NCBI RefSeq assembly: GCF_030814715.1
Contig: NZ_JAUSVO010000005.1
Coordinates: 186,001-250,000, forward strand
Length of the DNA: 64,000 nt
Direction: 5' to 3'
Source of the DNA: Kaistia dalseonensis
GTDB lineage: Bacteria > Pseudomonadota > Alphaproteobacteria > Rhizobiales > Kaistiaceae
Shown here: positions 16,727 through 26,715 of the stretch, in pieces
Layout: every line of letters begins with the position of its first letter
Position numbering within the stretch: the stretch's first letter is position 1
Position numbers and translations under genes: made by a program
Notes under the pieces: model-generated
What the model was told of the DNA's origin: nothing
Seen by the model: only the letters and a program-made list of their open reading frames with translations
Database searches by the model: none

Positions 16727-17368
16727 CTAAAAGGCGTCGGCCTGCGTCTGCGGCGCGACGGCCTGGATGGCCGGCAGGGCGGCCGCACGATCGGCGATGG
16801 CGACCGTGAGCGGATAGGCAGACAGGTCGCAATTGAAGCGCCTGGCATTGGCGATCTGGGGTACCAGGCAGATATCCGCCATGGTCAGTTGATCACCGAA
16901 GCAATAGGTGCCGTGCCGCGCTTCCTTGACCAGCGTCGCCTCGAAGGCCCGAAATCCCTCGACGACCCAATGCGCATACCATTCGTTGCGCTCCGAATCC
17001 GATACGCCCCACCGCTCTTTCAGCCATTTCAGCACGCGGACATTATTGAGCGGATGGATGTCGCAGCCGATGATCTGCGACAGACCGCGAATATAGGCCC
17101 TGTCGAAGGCGTCACCGGGCAGGAAGGGCGGCTCGGGATAGGTCTCGTCGAGATATTCGAGGATGGCGAGGCTCTGTGCGATCGCCCTGCCCTCCTCGAC
17201 CAGGGCCGGAACCAGACCCTGCGGGTTGAGGTCCATATAGTCCGGAGCGCGATGCTCCATCCTGGGCAGGCTGATATAATGCGCCTCCCAGTCGAGCCCC
17301 TTGACCGCGAGCGCAATGCGCACGCGGTAAGAGGTTGAGGACCGGAAGAAGGTGTAAAGTGCCCGCAT
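16727..17368 (-). CDS. Maleylacetoacetate/maleylpyruvate isomerase-like glutathione S-transferase
   Basis: A 213-residue zeta-class GST. The N-terminal thioredoxin fold has RSSTSYRVRIALAVKG (residues 9-24), which matches the SSxSxRVRIAL glutathione/active-site motif of maleylacetoacetate isomerases. NPQGLVPAL and the cis-proline region follow, and the helical domain has QIIGCDIHPLNN. Such enzymes isomerise the cis double bond of ring-cleavage products (maleylacetoacetate, maleylpyruvate), using glutathione as cofactor. Clustered with a class A hydroxylase and a MarR regulator, it suggests a gentisate- or homogentisate-like lower pathway, but no ring-cleavage dioxygenase of a known type is seen nearby. 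Confidence 0.85.
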   Translation of the reverse strand: MRALYTFFRSSTSYRVRIALAVKGLDWEAHYISLPRMEHRAPDYMDLNPQGLVPALVEEGRAIAQSLAILEYLDETYPEPPFLPGDAFDRAYIRGLSQIIGCDIHPLNNVRVLKWLKERWGVSDSERNEWYAHWVVEGFRAFEATLVKEARHGTYCFGDQLTMADICLVPQIANARRFNCDLSAYPLTVAIADRAAALPAIQAVAPQTQADAF

Positions 17369-17386
17369 GGCCGGCCCCGTCGTCGA

Positions 17387-17758
17387 TCAGCCGGCCGCGG
17401 CGGCGTTGAGGATTTCGTCCGGGGTCGAGGATACGACCTCGACATATTTCGGCACGAACTTGCGCCCCTCGATCAGGCCGACAAAGGCCGGCTTGATCTC
17501 TTCCGCCAGAACCTTGCGGATCTTGGCATGCTCGACGATGTCGGACCATTCGGCGATCAGGAAGAAACGCTGCGGATTTTCCGTGTCGCGACAGAGCACA
17601 CCGTCCTTCACCTGCGCCCATGACTTGTGCATGGGGTTGCCGTCCGAATAATCGAATTCCTCGAAAAGCTTGATGAACTCGTCCTCGCGGCCGACCTCGA
17701 CGATGAAATCATAAATGTGCAGGAAGTTTCCTTTAGTGGCGAGCGGCTCCTGGGCCAT
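17387..17758 (-). CDS. ABM-domain (dimeric alpha-beta barrel) protein
   Basis: A 123-residue protein resembling antibiotic-biosynthesis-monooxygenase (ABM) domain proteins. It starts FLHIYDFIVEVGREDEFIKLF and contains RFFLIAEWSDIVEHAKIRK, giving the beta-alpha-beta pattern of a ferredoxin-like barrel. Some family members are cofactor-free oxygenases acting on quinols, others are small-molecule binders. ATG at 17758 has AGGAGAG 6 nt upstream. It lies 18 nt upstream of the GST gene in the same direction, so the two are probably co-transcribed from the promoter near 17823. Confidence 0.72.
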   Translation of the reverse strand: MAQEPLATKGNFLHIYDFIVEVGREDEFIKLFEEFDYSDGNPMHKSWAQVKDGVLCRDTENPQRFFLIAEWSDIVEHAKIRKVLAEEIKPAFVGLIEGRKFVPKYVEVVSSTPDEILNAAAAG

Positions 17759-17822
17759 GAATTCTCTCCTGATGTGGGGTTGGTCTGGAAAGGGCTTGGG
17801 GAAAGCCATCGATCCGCTTAAT

Positions 17823-17834
17823 CATCAGTGTACC
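17823..17834 (-). promoter_or_regulatory. GTATAC-like operator upstream of the ABM-GST pair
   Basis: Read leftward the site is GGTACACTGATG, one base different from GGTATACTGATG at 15233-15222 (minus strand). It lies between the ABM gene and the divergent MarR gene, so it may control both. Confidence 0.45.
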
Positions 17835-18013
17835 GCCTTTTATCGGATCGACAACAGAAGACTGCGTCGATCTGCCCGAATTTTGAGCCTGCCTCCGATT
17901 CCCGCGCGCTGGGTCGGCACCGCAGGCCGGCGCGCCGCTGCATTCGACAGCAATTGCGATGTGTGCTGATGATCGACGGAACTCGACCGCAGAATCGGAA
18001 CAAGGCGGCTCAA

Positions 18014-18610
18014 ATGACGGAAAAGAAGCAGCGCGGCCGCGCGGCGCCCGACAGCAAGACCCCTGCTGTCACGGAGAAGATTGCCGAGACCGCGAGCGCG
18101 GACGATGCCGCATCGAACCCCGCTCTCAAGGCGCTCGCCGAGCGGCTGCCGCTCTGGCGCCGTCCCGGCTATCTGGTGCGGCGACTGCACCAGATTCACT
18201 ATGCGATCTTCTTCGAGGAATGCGACGGCTTCGGCATCACACCCGTCCAGTACGGACTGCTGACGATCCTCTCGACCAATCCGGACGCCGACCAGGTCAC
18301 GCTCGCCAATGCGCTCGGGATCGACCGGACCAATGTTGCCGATGTGCTGGTGCGGCTGGAGCAGCGCGGCCTCATCGCGCGCATGCGCAGCCAGAACGAT
18401 CGCCGCATGGTGCTGGCCCGGCTGACCAGTGTGGGCGAAGACCTCGTCGAGCGCATGCATCCGGCCATGGCCAAAGCCCAGGATCGCCTGCTCGAAGCGC
18501 TGGGATCAGAAGAGCGCGATCAGTTCCTCGCGACGCTGATGCGCCTGCTCGAGGCCAACAACAAATATGGCCGCGCGACGCTGGGCGCCTCGAAGATGGA
18601 TCACACCTGA
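18014..18610 (+). CDS. MarR family transcriptional regulator
   Basis: A 198-residue regulator. After a polar, alanine- and lysine-rich extension of about 45 residues comes a MarR winged helix-turn-helix: VTLANALGIDRTNVADVLVRL is the recognition region, with QNDRRMVLARLT as wing. The domain ends at about residue 175, and a C-terminal helical part serves dimerisation. ATG at 18014 has AAGG 8 nt upstream; an in-frame ATG at 17969 would only lengthen the disordered N-terminus. It is divergent from the ABM/GST genes and sits centrally among promoters carrying GTATAC motifs, so I propose it as the local repressor responding to an aromatic or related ligand. Confidence 0.88.
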   Translation: MTEKKQRGRAAPDSKTPAVTEKIAETASADDAASNPALKALAERLPLWRRPGYLVRRLHQIHYAIFFEECDGFGITPVQYGLLTILSTNPDADQVTLANALGIDRTNVADVLVRLEQRGLIARMRSQNDRRMVLARLTSVGEDLVERMHPAMAKAQDRLLEALGSEERDQFLATLMRLLEANNKYGRATLGASKMDHT

Positions 18611-18834
18611 TCCACGCCGGCGCATGAGGCCGCCAAGGCCCCTATCGCGGTGCCGGCCTGCCGATCATGATGGAAATAATGAGACTGAATGCGGTCGGCG
18701 CCTGCGCCGTGATCCGCTTCGGCACGGCCCATGCACGCCTTTCGCTATGCCGGCAAAATCCGCCGCCAGGATTTGCGTCCTGAGAGGGAACGTTCTGAGA
18801 GGCTGGAAAAGCTGGGGTGGGGACGCCGCGATCC

Positions 18835-18860
18835 ATTGTATTTAGTATGAGGTATACAAT
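18835..18860. promoter_or_regulatory. Inverted repeat ATTGTAT-N12-ATACAAT
   Basis: Perfect 7-bp arms have the same 12-bp spacing as the operator at 15208-15233. The right arm overlaps a GGTATAC motif (18851-18857). Probably a second MarR-type site. Confidence 0.5.
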
Positions 18861-19100
18861 TCGATTTGAGTAGCCGAAATATTGATCATGCCCTCGGATC
18901 ATGCCGGGGTCCTTCGGCCTATCATTTCAATGCCTAGGCGCGCCTGCCCAGGGGGTTGAGCATAAAGCCGGCAGTCGCTGCAAAATTCATCAGCAGCAAG
19001 GCTTTCACGATCCATACTATGTGATGGGAAGCCAAGCCGCTGTGCCGGTCGCGCCCTTCCAGCCGGTCCAGGCGCCGCGCGAGCGAATACGCGCCTCGCG

Positions 19101-19114
19101 TTGATCTAGATCAA
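19101..19114. promoter_or_regulatory. FNR/FixK/Anr-type box (TTGATCTAGATCAA)
   Basis: A perfect 14-bp palindrome exactly matches the TTGAT-N4-ATCAA consensus of FNR-family regulators. Its centre lies about 61.5 bp before the start point predicted from the TTGACA at 19134, a classical class I activator position. A second box occurs upstream of oxygenase copy 2 (36477). Confidence 0.65.
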
Positions 19115-19120
19115 TGCGCT

Positions 19121-19139
19121 GTATACTGACTGCTTGACA
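19121..19139 (+). promoter_or_regulatory. GTATAC motif and -35 element of the peptide ABC operon
   Basis: GTATAC (19121-19126) is followed 7 bp later by a perfect TTGACA (19134-19139). The matching -10 region (about 19156-19162) is poor, which suits a promoter that needs an activator such as the FNR-type box just upstream. Confidence 0.5.
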
Positions 19140-19247
19140 CGCGTTTAGAGAGTCTCCAATCTGGGCTTGGGGAATGCCGACGATCCGCACGGTCGTGCAG
19201 CGCAGGGCTGCATTGACAAACCTTGCTTTAAAGCAACGGAGCGGATG

Positions 19248-20735
19248 ATGACGTTGATAAGAAACTTACTTTCCGGCGTGGTATTTGCCGCTATGGCAGC
19301 GCTTCCGGCCGTTGCCGCGAGCGCATCTGAAGTGACGATCGCAATCGGCTCCGAGCCGTCCACCCTCGATCCGCAGCAGCGCGACGATGGCGGCGAACGC
19401 GCGATCAACGACAACATCTACGAGACGCTGATGGCGCGCACGCCGGCTGGCGAACTCGTCCCCGGCCTTGCGGCCGCGGCGCCGACGCAAATCGACGCGA
19501 CCACCTGGGAATTCAAGCTTCGTCCCGGCGTCACCTTCACCAATGGCGAGCCCTTCAACGCCGACGCGGTCGTGGCGAGCGTCACGCGCATCATCGATCC
19601 GGCGCTGAAGTCCGAGCAGATGTCCTATTTCGGCACGATCAAGTCGGCCGAAAAGGTCGATGACGTCACCGTCCGCATCATCACGACCGGCGCCGATCCG
19701 ATCCTGCCGTCGCGCATGTACTGGATGAAGATGGTTCCGGCCGCCTATTCCAAGGACCCGAACTTCGCGACCGCGCCCGTTGGCACCGGCCCCTATGAGC
19801 TGGACAGCTGGTCGCGCGGCGAAAGCGTCGTGCTCAAGGCCAACCCGAAATATTGGGGCGGCGCACCGGCGATCGACCAGGTCAACTACCGCTTCATCAG
19901 CGAGCCCGGCACGCGCATGTCCGGCCTGATGGCTGGCGAACTCGACGTCATCACCAACCTGCTGCCGGAATTCGTTGCCAGCGTGCCGAAGTCCGAGGCC
20001 GTCCAGGGCCTGGAGACCTCGGTCATCATCCTCTCGACCGAGAATCCGACGGTCAAGGATCTGAAGGTGCGTGAGGCGCTGAACCTCGCCGTCGACCGCA
20101 AGGCCCTCGCCGAGAGCCTCTTCTCCGGCTATGCGACGCCGACCAAGGGCCAGCTCGTGAACCCGCGCGCCTTCGGTTACAACAAGGCGCTCGAGCCCTA
20201 CCCCTATGATCCCGAGAAGGCGCGCGCGCTGATCAAGGAAGCCGGCGCCGAGGGCAAGACCATCACCCTCGTCGGTGAAGCCGGCCGCTGGCTCAAGGAT
20301 CGCGAACTGATCGAGGCCGTCGGTGCCTACTGGGATGCCGTCGGCGTCAAGACGGACATCCAGATCAACGAGTTCGGCGAATATCTGAACCAGCTCTTCG
20401 ACAAGGCCAAGCGTCCCGACGCCATCTTCGTCGTGAACTCGAACGAACTGCTCGACGCCGATCGCGAGACCAGCTTCGCCTATCAGGCCGGCGGCACCGC
20501 GACCTCGAACACCGACAAGGAATTGGCCGAATGGGTCATTGCCGCGCGGACCGAGACCGACGTCGCCAAGCGCCAGGCGCTCTATGACGAAGTGACCAAG
20601 AAGGCGCACGACAATTACTACCTGGTACCGCTGCTGAACCAGCAGGACATCTATGGTTTCTCCAAGCGCCTCGACTGGAAGCCGCGCGTCGACTCCAAGC
20701 TTCTCGTCAAGGAGATGAAGGTCACCGAGGAATAG
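19248..20735 (+). CDS. Peptide/opine-type ABC transporter substrate-binding protein
   Basis: A 495-residue periplasmic protein of solute-binding family 5. The signal peptide covers about residues 1-25 (TLIRNLLSGVVFAAMAALPAVAASA). The mature N-terminus VTIAIGSEPSTLDPQ and the lobe motif GTGPYELDSWSRGESVVLKANPKYWGG are hallmarks of dipeptide, oligopeptide, nickel or glutathione binders. GGAG lies 6 nt before the ATG at 19248; ATG at 19245 is too close to it. It heads the five-gene importer operon behind a composite promoter with an FNR-type box and GTATAC motif. Confidence 0.93.
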   Translation: MTLIRNLLSGVVFAAMAALPAVAASASEVTIAIGSEPSTLDPQQRDDGGERAINDNIYETLMARTPAGELVPGLAAAAPTQIDATTWEFKLRPGVTFTNGEPFNADAVVASVTRIIDPALKSEQMSYFGTIKSAEKVDDVTVRIITTGADPILPSRMYWMKMVPAAYSKDPNFATAPVGTGPYELDSWSRGESVVLKANPKYWGGAPAIDQVNYRFISEPGTRMSGLMAGELDVITNLLPEFVASVPKSEAVQGLETSVIILSTENPTVKDLKVREALNLAVDRKALAESLFSGYATPTKGQLVNPRAFGYNKALEPYPYDPEKARALIKEAGAEGKTITLVGEAGRWLKDRELIEAVGAYWDAVGVKTDIQINEFGEYLNQLFDKAKRPDAIFVVNSNELLDADRETSFAYQAGGTATSNTDKELAEWVIAARTETDVAKRQALYDEVTKKAHDNYYLVPLLNQQDIYGFSKRLDWKPRVDSKLLVKEMKVTEE

Positions 20736-20757
20736 TCCTCACCTCTCGACAGGGCAG

Positions 20758-20783
20758 CGAGGCGGACGGCGACGTCCGCCTCG
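20758..20783 (+). terminator. Stem-loop between binding-protein and permease genes
   Basis: A perfect 10-bp stem, CGAGGCGGAC (20758-20767) with GTCCGCCTCG (20774-20783), closes a 6-nt loop without a following T-run. It is more likely an mRNA-stabilising or partial attenuating hairpin, giving more binding protein than permease, than a full terminator. Confidence 0.5.
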
Positions 20784-20864
20784 ACGTCACGAGAAGGGCA
20801 AGGCGTTTCAACCCAGGATGCGGCCGGCGTCGCATCTTGCTTCCAAGAGATCAGAGGCTGCAGC

Positions 20865-21785
20865 ATGGGTGCATTCCTCCTGCGTCGCATTTTTCAGGGC
20901 ATGCTGGTCGTGCTCGGTGTGACGCTCGTCGTATTTGTCGCGACGCGCATGGTCGGCGATCCGGCCAAGGTCATGCTGCCGCTTTCGGCGACGGACGCGC
21001 AGCGCGCGGCCTTCAACCACCAGATGGGCCTCGACCGGCCGCTCGGCGCGCAGTTCATCACCTTTGTCGGTGACCTCTCGACGCTGGATTTCGGCGACAG
21101 CCTCTGGCAGCGCCGGCCGGCGATCCAGATCGTGTTCGAGCGACTGCCGAACACACTCGCGCTGATCGGCCTCGGCCTCGGCCTTGCCGTCACGCTTTCC
21201 CTGCCGCTCGGCGCGCTCGCGGCGCTGCGCCCGGGAGGCGTCGCCGACCGGGTCGTCGTCTTTGGCGGGCTGTTCGGCCTGTCACTGCCGCAATTCTGGC
21301 TCGGCCTCCTGATGATCATGTTCTTCGCGGTGACGCTGAAGATCTTGCCGACATCGGGCGTGGGCGGGCCATCGCACTATATCCTGCCGGCGGTCACGCT
21401 CGCCATTCCATCACTGGCGCGGCTGATGATGCTGGTGCGCTCGTCCGTCATCGACGAGCTGAACCAGCAATATGTGCGCACCGCGCGCGCCAAGGGGATG
21501 CGCTTCCACACCATCCTGTTCGGCCATGCGCTGCGCAACGCGCTGGTGCCGTTCCTGACGCTGGCCGGCTGGGAGTTCATCAGCGCGCTCGCCGGCTACA
21601 CGGTCGTGGTCGAGACGGTCTTTGCCTGGCCCGGCCTCGGCCTCACCGCCATGAAGGCGATCGAGCGCAGCGACTTGTTCCTGCTACAGGCGATCGTGTT
21701 CACCGTCGCGATCATGATCGTCATCGTGAACATCCTGCTCGACGTCCTCTACAAACTCATCGATCCTCGCATCAAGCTGGCTTGA
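20865..21785 (+). CDS. Peptide-type ABC transporter permease (DppB-like)
   Basis: A 306-residue inner-membrane permease. The N-terminus GAFLLRRIFQGMLVVLGVTLVVF is the first helix typical of DppB/OppB. The cytoplasmic coupling loop is YVRTARAKGMRFHTILFGHALRNAL, followed by the family ending DVLYKLIDPRIKLA. It forms the transmembrane channel with the DppC-like subunit encoded 3 nt further on. Confidence 0.95.
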   Translation: MGAFLLRRIFQGMLVVLGVTLVVFVATRMVGDPAKVMLPLSATDAQRAAFNHQMGLDRPLGAQFITFVGDLSTLDFGDSLWQRRPAIQIVFERLPNTLALIGLGLGLAVTLSLPLGALAALRPGGVADRVVVFGGLFGLSLPQFWLGLLMIMFFAVTLKILPTSGVGGPSHYILPAVTLAIPSLARLMMLVRSSVIDELNQQYVRTARAKGMRFHTILFGHALRNALVPFLTLAGWEFISALAGYTVVVETVFAWPGLGLTAMKAIERSDLFLLQAIVFTVAIMIVIVNILLDVLYKLIDPRIKLA

Positions 21786-21787
21786 AC

Positions 21788-22761
21788 ATGGCAGTCACCA
21801 CACACGCGGCGCCCCCGACCGCGGCCAAGCCCCGCTCCGGCTCGTTCCGTCCGATCGCGCTGGAACTCTGGCACGACAAGGCCGGGATGATCGGCTTCAC
21901 CGTCATCGTCCTCCTGATCCTGATGGCCGTCTTCGCGCCGCTGATCGCGCCCTATGATCCCGCGATCCAATCGGTTGCCGCGCGGCTGAAGCCACCGGCC
22001 TGGCTGCCCAAGGGAAGCTGGGAGCATGTGCTGGGAACCGACCAGCTCGGCCGCGACGTGCTCTCGCGTGTCATCTACGGCGCCCGCGCATCGCTGCTCG
22101 TGGGCACGTCGGTCGTGCTGCTCGCCGGCACGTTCGGCGTGCTGTTCGGGCTCTTCGCCGGATTCAAGGGCGGGCGGATCGATGATCTGATGATGCGCCT
22201 CGTCGATATCCAGGTCGCCTTTCCCGGCCTGCTCATGATCCTGCTCATCATCTCGGCCGTCGGCCCGAGCCTTTCGACCATGATCGTCGTGCTCGCGGTC
22301 ACCAACTGGATGATCTACGCCCGTGTCGTGCGCGGCATCGTTCTCTCCGTGCGCCAGACGCCCTATGTCGAAGCGGCGGAGATGATCGGCTGCAAGCCTG
22401 GCCGGGTCCTGTTCAAGCACATATTGCCGAACCTGACCTCGCCGCTGCTGACGCTCGGCATTCTCGAATTCACCAACATCGTTCTCGCCGAGGCGGCCAT
22501 GTCGTTCCTCGGACTCGGCGTGCAGCCGCCGGCGACGAGCTGGGGCTTGGATGTCTCGAACGGCAAGGACTACATTTTCGTCGCCTGGTGGCTGATCACC
22601 TTCCCCGGGCTCTCGATCTCGATCACGGTCCTTTCGATCAATCTCTTCGCCAACTGGCTGCGCGTCACCACCGATCCGCAGGAACGCGAAAAGCGCTTCG
22701 CCCGGCTGAAGGCGGTCGAGCGCCGCCGCAACGGTGCCCCGGCGGGCGCCCCCGCAAAGGC

Positions 22762-22765
<4 letters not shown>
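21788..22765 (+). CDS. Peptide-type ABC transporter permease (DppC-like)
   Basis: A 325-residue permease. The N-terminal OppC_N segment (LWHDKAGMIGFTVIVLLILMAVFAPLIAPYDP) is followed by LGTDQLGRDVLSRVIYGAR, a signature of DppC/OppC proteins. The coupling loop is YVEAAEMIGCKPGRVLFKHILPN. ATG at 21788 follows the previous stop by two bases; an overlapping TTG at 21782 is possible. Its end overlaps the next gene by 4 nt. Confidence 0.95.
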
Positions 22766-23793
<1,028 letters not shown>

Positions 23794-23800
23794 GGATCGG

Positions 23801-24805
<1,005 letters not shown>

Positions 24806-24822
24806 ACGCGGCGGCGAACCGA

Positions 24823-26295
24823 TCAGGCGCCGCGTGCGACGCCGTCCTTCCGCTTGTCCGACGCGCCGATGAGGCTGCCGTCGGATGCGCGCATGACGAT
24901 CTGGGCGCCGCCGAAATCGCTGCGACCGGCCAGTTCGCCGCTGCCGGCGGGATCGGTGAAGCCGGCGGCGCGGAACGCATCCACGATCGGCTGCGGCGTG
25001 CCGGCTTCGATCGCGAGCGCCGTGTCGGATTCGAGCCGCCAGCGCGGCGCGTCGAGAGCCGCCTGCAGCGGCTCGCCCCAGGCGGCGATGCGGAGCAGCA
25101 ACTGGACATGGCCTTGCGGCTGCATCGCGCCGCCGACGACGCCAAAGCCGGCATGGAAGCAGCCATCCTTCAGCGCGGCCGCCGGAACGACGGTGTGATA
25201 GGGGCGCTTGCCCGGAGCCGGCCCGTTGATGTGGCCCGGCTCGGCAAAGCCAGAGCCACGGTTCTGCAGCACGAAGCCGCAGCCCGGAACGCCGATGCCC
25301 GAGCCGAACCGCTTGAAGACGCTCGTCATCAGCGTGATGGCGAGACCGCTCGCATCGACGATCACCGTGCAGACCGTGTTGCCCGCCGGATCGGCGACCG
25401 TCTTCCTGGCGTGGGCGAGACCGGCCGCCATGGCGCGGGCGGCCAGCACCATCGTCTCGGGATCATCGCGCCGCAGGGCGAGCGGCTCGAGCGCCGAGAG
25501 CGCCTCGAGCACAGCGACACCATGCGTATTGGGCGGGCATTCGAGCACCGTCAGGCCACGGAACACAGCCGAGACGGGATCGCGGAAATCGCCGGTATGG
25601 GCACGGAAATCCGCCTCGGCGAGGACGCCGCCACTGGCCTTGCTGGCCTCGGCGGCAGCACGCGCGGGCTCGCCCTCATAAAAGGCGGCAGGCCCGTCGG
25701 CCGCGATCGCCTTCAGCACGGCAGCGAGTTCCGGATTGGTGAAGATGTCGCCAGCGGCAGGCACGGCGCCGGCACGATAGAGTTTCGCGCTGACCAGGTC
25801 CCGGGCGATCACCGGCTCGAACAGTTTCCACTCGCGCGCGCAGATCGGGGCGACCGCGAAGCCGCCTTCGGCGAGCGCAATGGCGGGGGCGAGCAGCCGG
25901 GCAAAATCGAGCCTGCCGAAGCGGGCATGGAGATCGAACCAGCCGCGCACGGCGCCGGGCGTCGTGACCGACAGCGCGTGCCGCTCCGGAATTCGCCGGC
26001 CGGGGAGTGCCTCGACCTGGTCGGCGGTCAGGGCCGCCGGCGCGCGTCCGGTGCCGTTATAGGTGATGGCCTTGCCATCGGACGGCACGATCATGGCGAG
26101 CAGATCTCCGCCGATTCCCGTCGCCATCGGCTCGACCACGCCGAGAATGGCATCGGCCGTAATCGCCGCATCGATCGCGCTGCCGCCTTCGGCCAGAACC
26201 TTCAGCGCCGCTTCGGCCGCAAGCGGGTGTCCCGTTGCCACCATGCAGTTCTGGGCACGGACGCCGTGCTCGGCCGCGTTGATGTGAAGATTCAT
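24823..26295 (-). CDS. Gamma-glutamyltransferase family protein without signal peptide
   Basis: A 490-residue Ntn-hydrolase of the Ggt/acylase family. The first part matches the large subunit (MVATGHPLAAEAALKVLAEGGSAIDAA; GIGGDLLAMI). The autoprocessing site is probably before Thr307 in GNTVCTVIVD, and FGSGIGVPGCGFVLQNRG follows in the small subunit. The substrate-binding RxPxSxxxP region of typical Ggt is not obvious. No signal peptide is present, so the enzyme should act in the cytoplasm, unlike standard Ggt (about 580 residues, periplasmic). It probably hydrolyses a gamma-glutamyl or other amide brought in by the adjacent importer, with which it converges. The promoter region contains GTATAC motifs. 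Confidence 0.85.
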   Translation of the reverse strand: MNLHINAAEHGVRAQNCMVATGHPLAAEAALKVLAEGGSAIDAAITADAILGVVEPMATGIGGDLLAMIVPSDGKAITYNGTGRAPAALTADQVEALPGRRIPERHALSVTTPGAVRGWFDLHARFGRLDFARLLAPAIALAEGGFAVAPICAREWKLFEPVIARDLVSAKLYRAGAVPAAGDIFTNPELAAVLKAIAADGPAAFYEGEPARAAAEASKASGGVLAEADFRAHTGDFRDPVSAVFRGLTVLECPPNTHGVAVLEALSALEPLALRRDDPETMVLAARAMAAGLAHARKTVADPAGNTVCTVIVDASGLAITLMTSVFKRFGSGIGVPGCGFVLQNRGSGFAEPGHINGPAPGKRPYHTVVPAAALKDGCFHAGFGVVGGAMQPQGHVQLLLRIAAWGEPLQAALDAPRWRLESDTALAIEAGTPQPIVDAFRAAGFTDPAGSGELAGRSDFGGAQIVMRASDGSLIGASDKRKDGVARGA

Positions 26296-26360
26296 GACCG
26301 CATGTTCCGCTTGTGGGGTGACGAACCAGCGCCGCGCGCGAGGGTCGCATGGGCAAGGCT

Positions 26361-26381
26361 GTATACTTTCATATACTGTAT
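26361..26381. promoter_or_regulatory. GTATAC/ATATAC cluster upstream of the Ggt-like gene
   Basis: GTATAC (26361-26366), ATATAC (26371-26376) and GTAT (26378-26381) lie within 21 bp. Read leftward they give ACAGTATA and GTATACAG, echoing the GTATACAGTAT core at the two oxygenase promoters. Confidence 0.45.
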
Positions 26382-26610
26382 GGAAGCGGCCGCCGTCCAT
26401 ATCGGACATGGTGCCCGCAGCGTTCCGGCGGCCAGGGCGATGCGCTTGAACGCCGGCAAAAGTGCCATCACCGACTGTCAGAACGGCAGTCATAATAATG
26501 TGATAGGTCTTGGACCCTGCTCGACGCCCGCGGGCCGGCCGGCGGGTGCGAACGCCGCCAAATTGGGCAGAATCCTGCCGCGCCTTTCGCCTTTTCAGGC
26601 AAGGCATCTT

Positions 26611-26622
26611 GGTATACAGTAT
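26611..26622 (+). promoter_or_regulatory. GGTATACAGTAT element of oxygenase copy 1 promoter
   Basis: This 12-mer is identical to the one upstream of oxygenase copy 2 (36472-36461, minus strand), although the sequences around it have diverged. Conservation of only this element plus the coding region and 22 nt of leader argues for functional importance. Confidence 0.55.
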
Positions 26623-26715
26623 TCTTTATCGATCGCCGCCGGATGTCGCCCACACTGGATTGGGTGCCGTCCGCTTCCTGTAGATGCCTTGGACCCCACG
26701 ACGAGGAGACGCCCG

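Larger units (their letters stand above)
18611..19247. other. Long intergenic region with stacked regulatory motifs
   Basis: No convincing gene occurs in these 637 nt; the open frames are short and have no ribosome sites. The right half holds an inverted repeat (18835-18860), an FNR/FixK-type box (19101-19114), a GTATAC motif (19121-19126) and a TTGACA -35 (19134-19139), all upstream of the peptide-binding-protein gene. The segment 18860-19080 shows nothing recognisable and could hold a long leader or small RNA. Confidence 0.6.
26296..26715. other. Divergent promoter region between the Ggt-like and oxygenase genes
   Basis: These 420 nt hold no credible gene. Two regulatory clusters are visible: a GTATAC/ATATAC cluster at 26361-26381 nearer the leftward gene, and GGTATACAGTAT at 26611-26622 nearer the rightward oxygenase. 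The stretch between them shows no recognised element. Confidence 0.6.

Noticed and set aside
18642-18902. Short frames within the 18.6-19.2 kb intergenic region
   Set aside because: No ribosome sites, atypical codon use, and the region is full of regulatory motifs instead.
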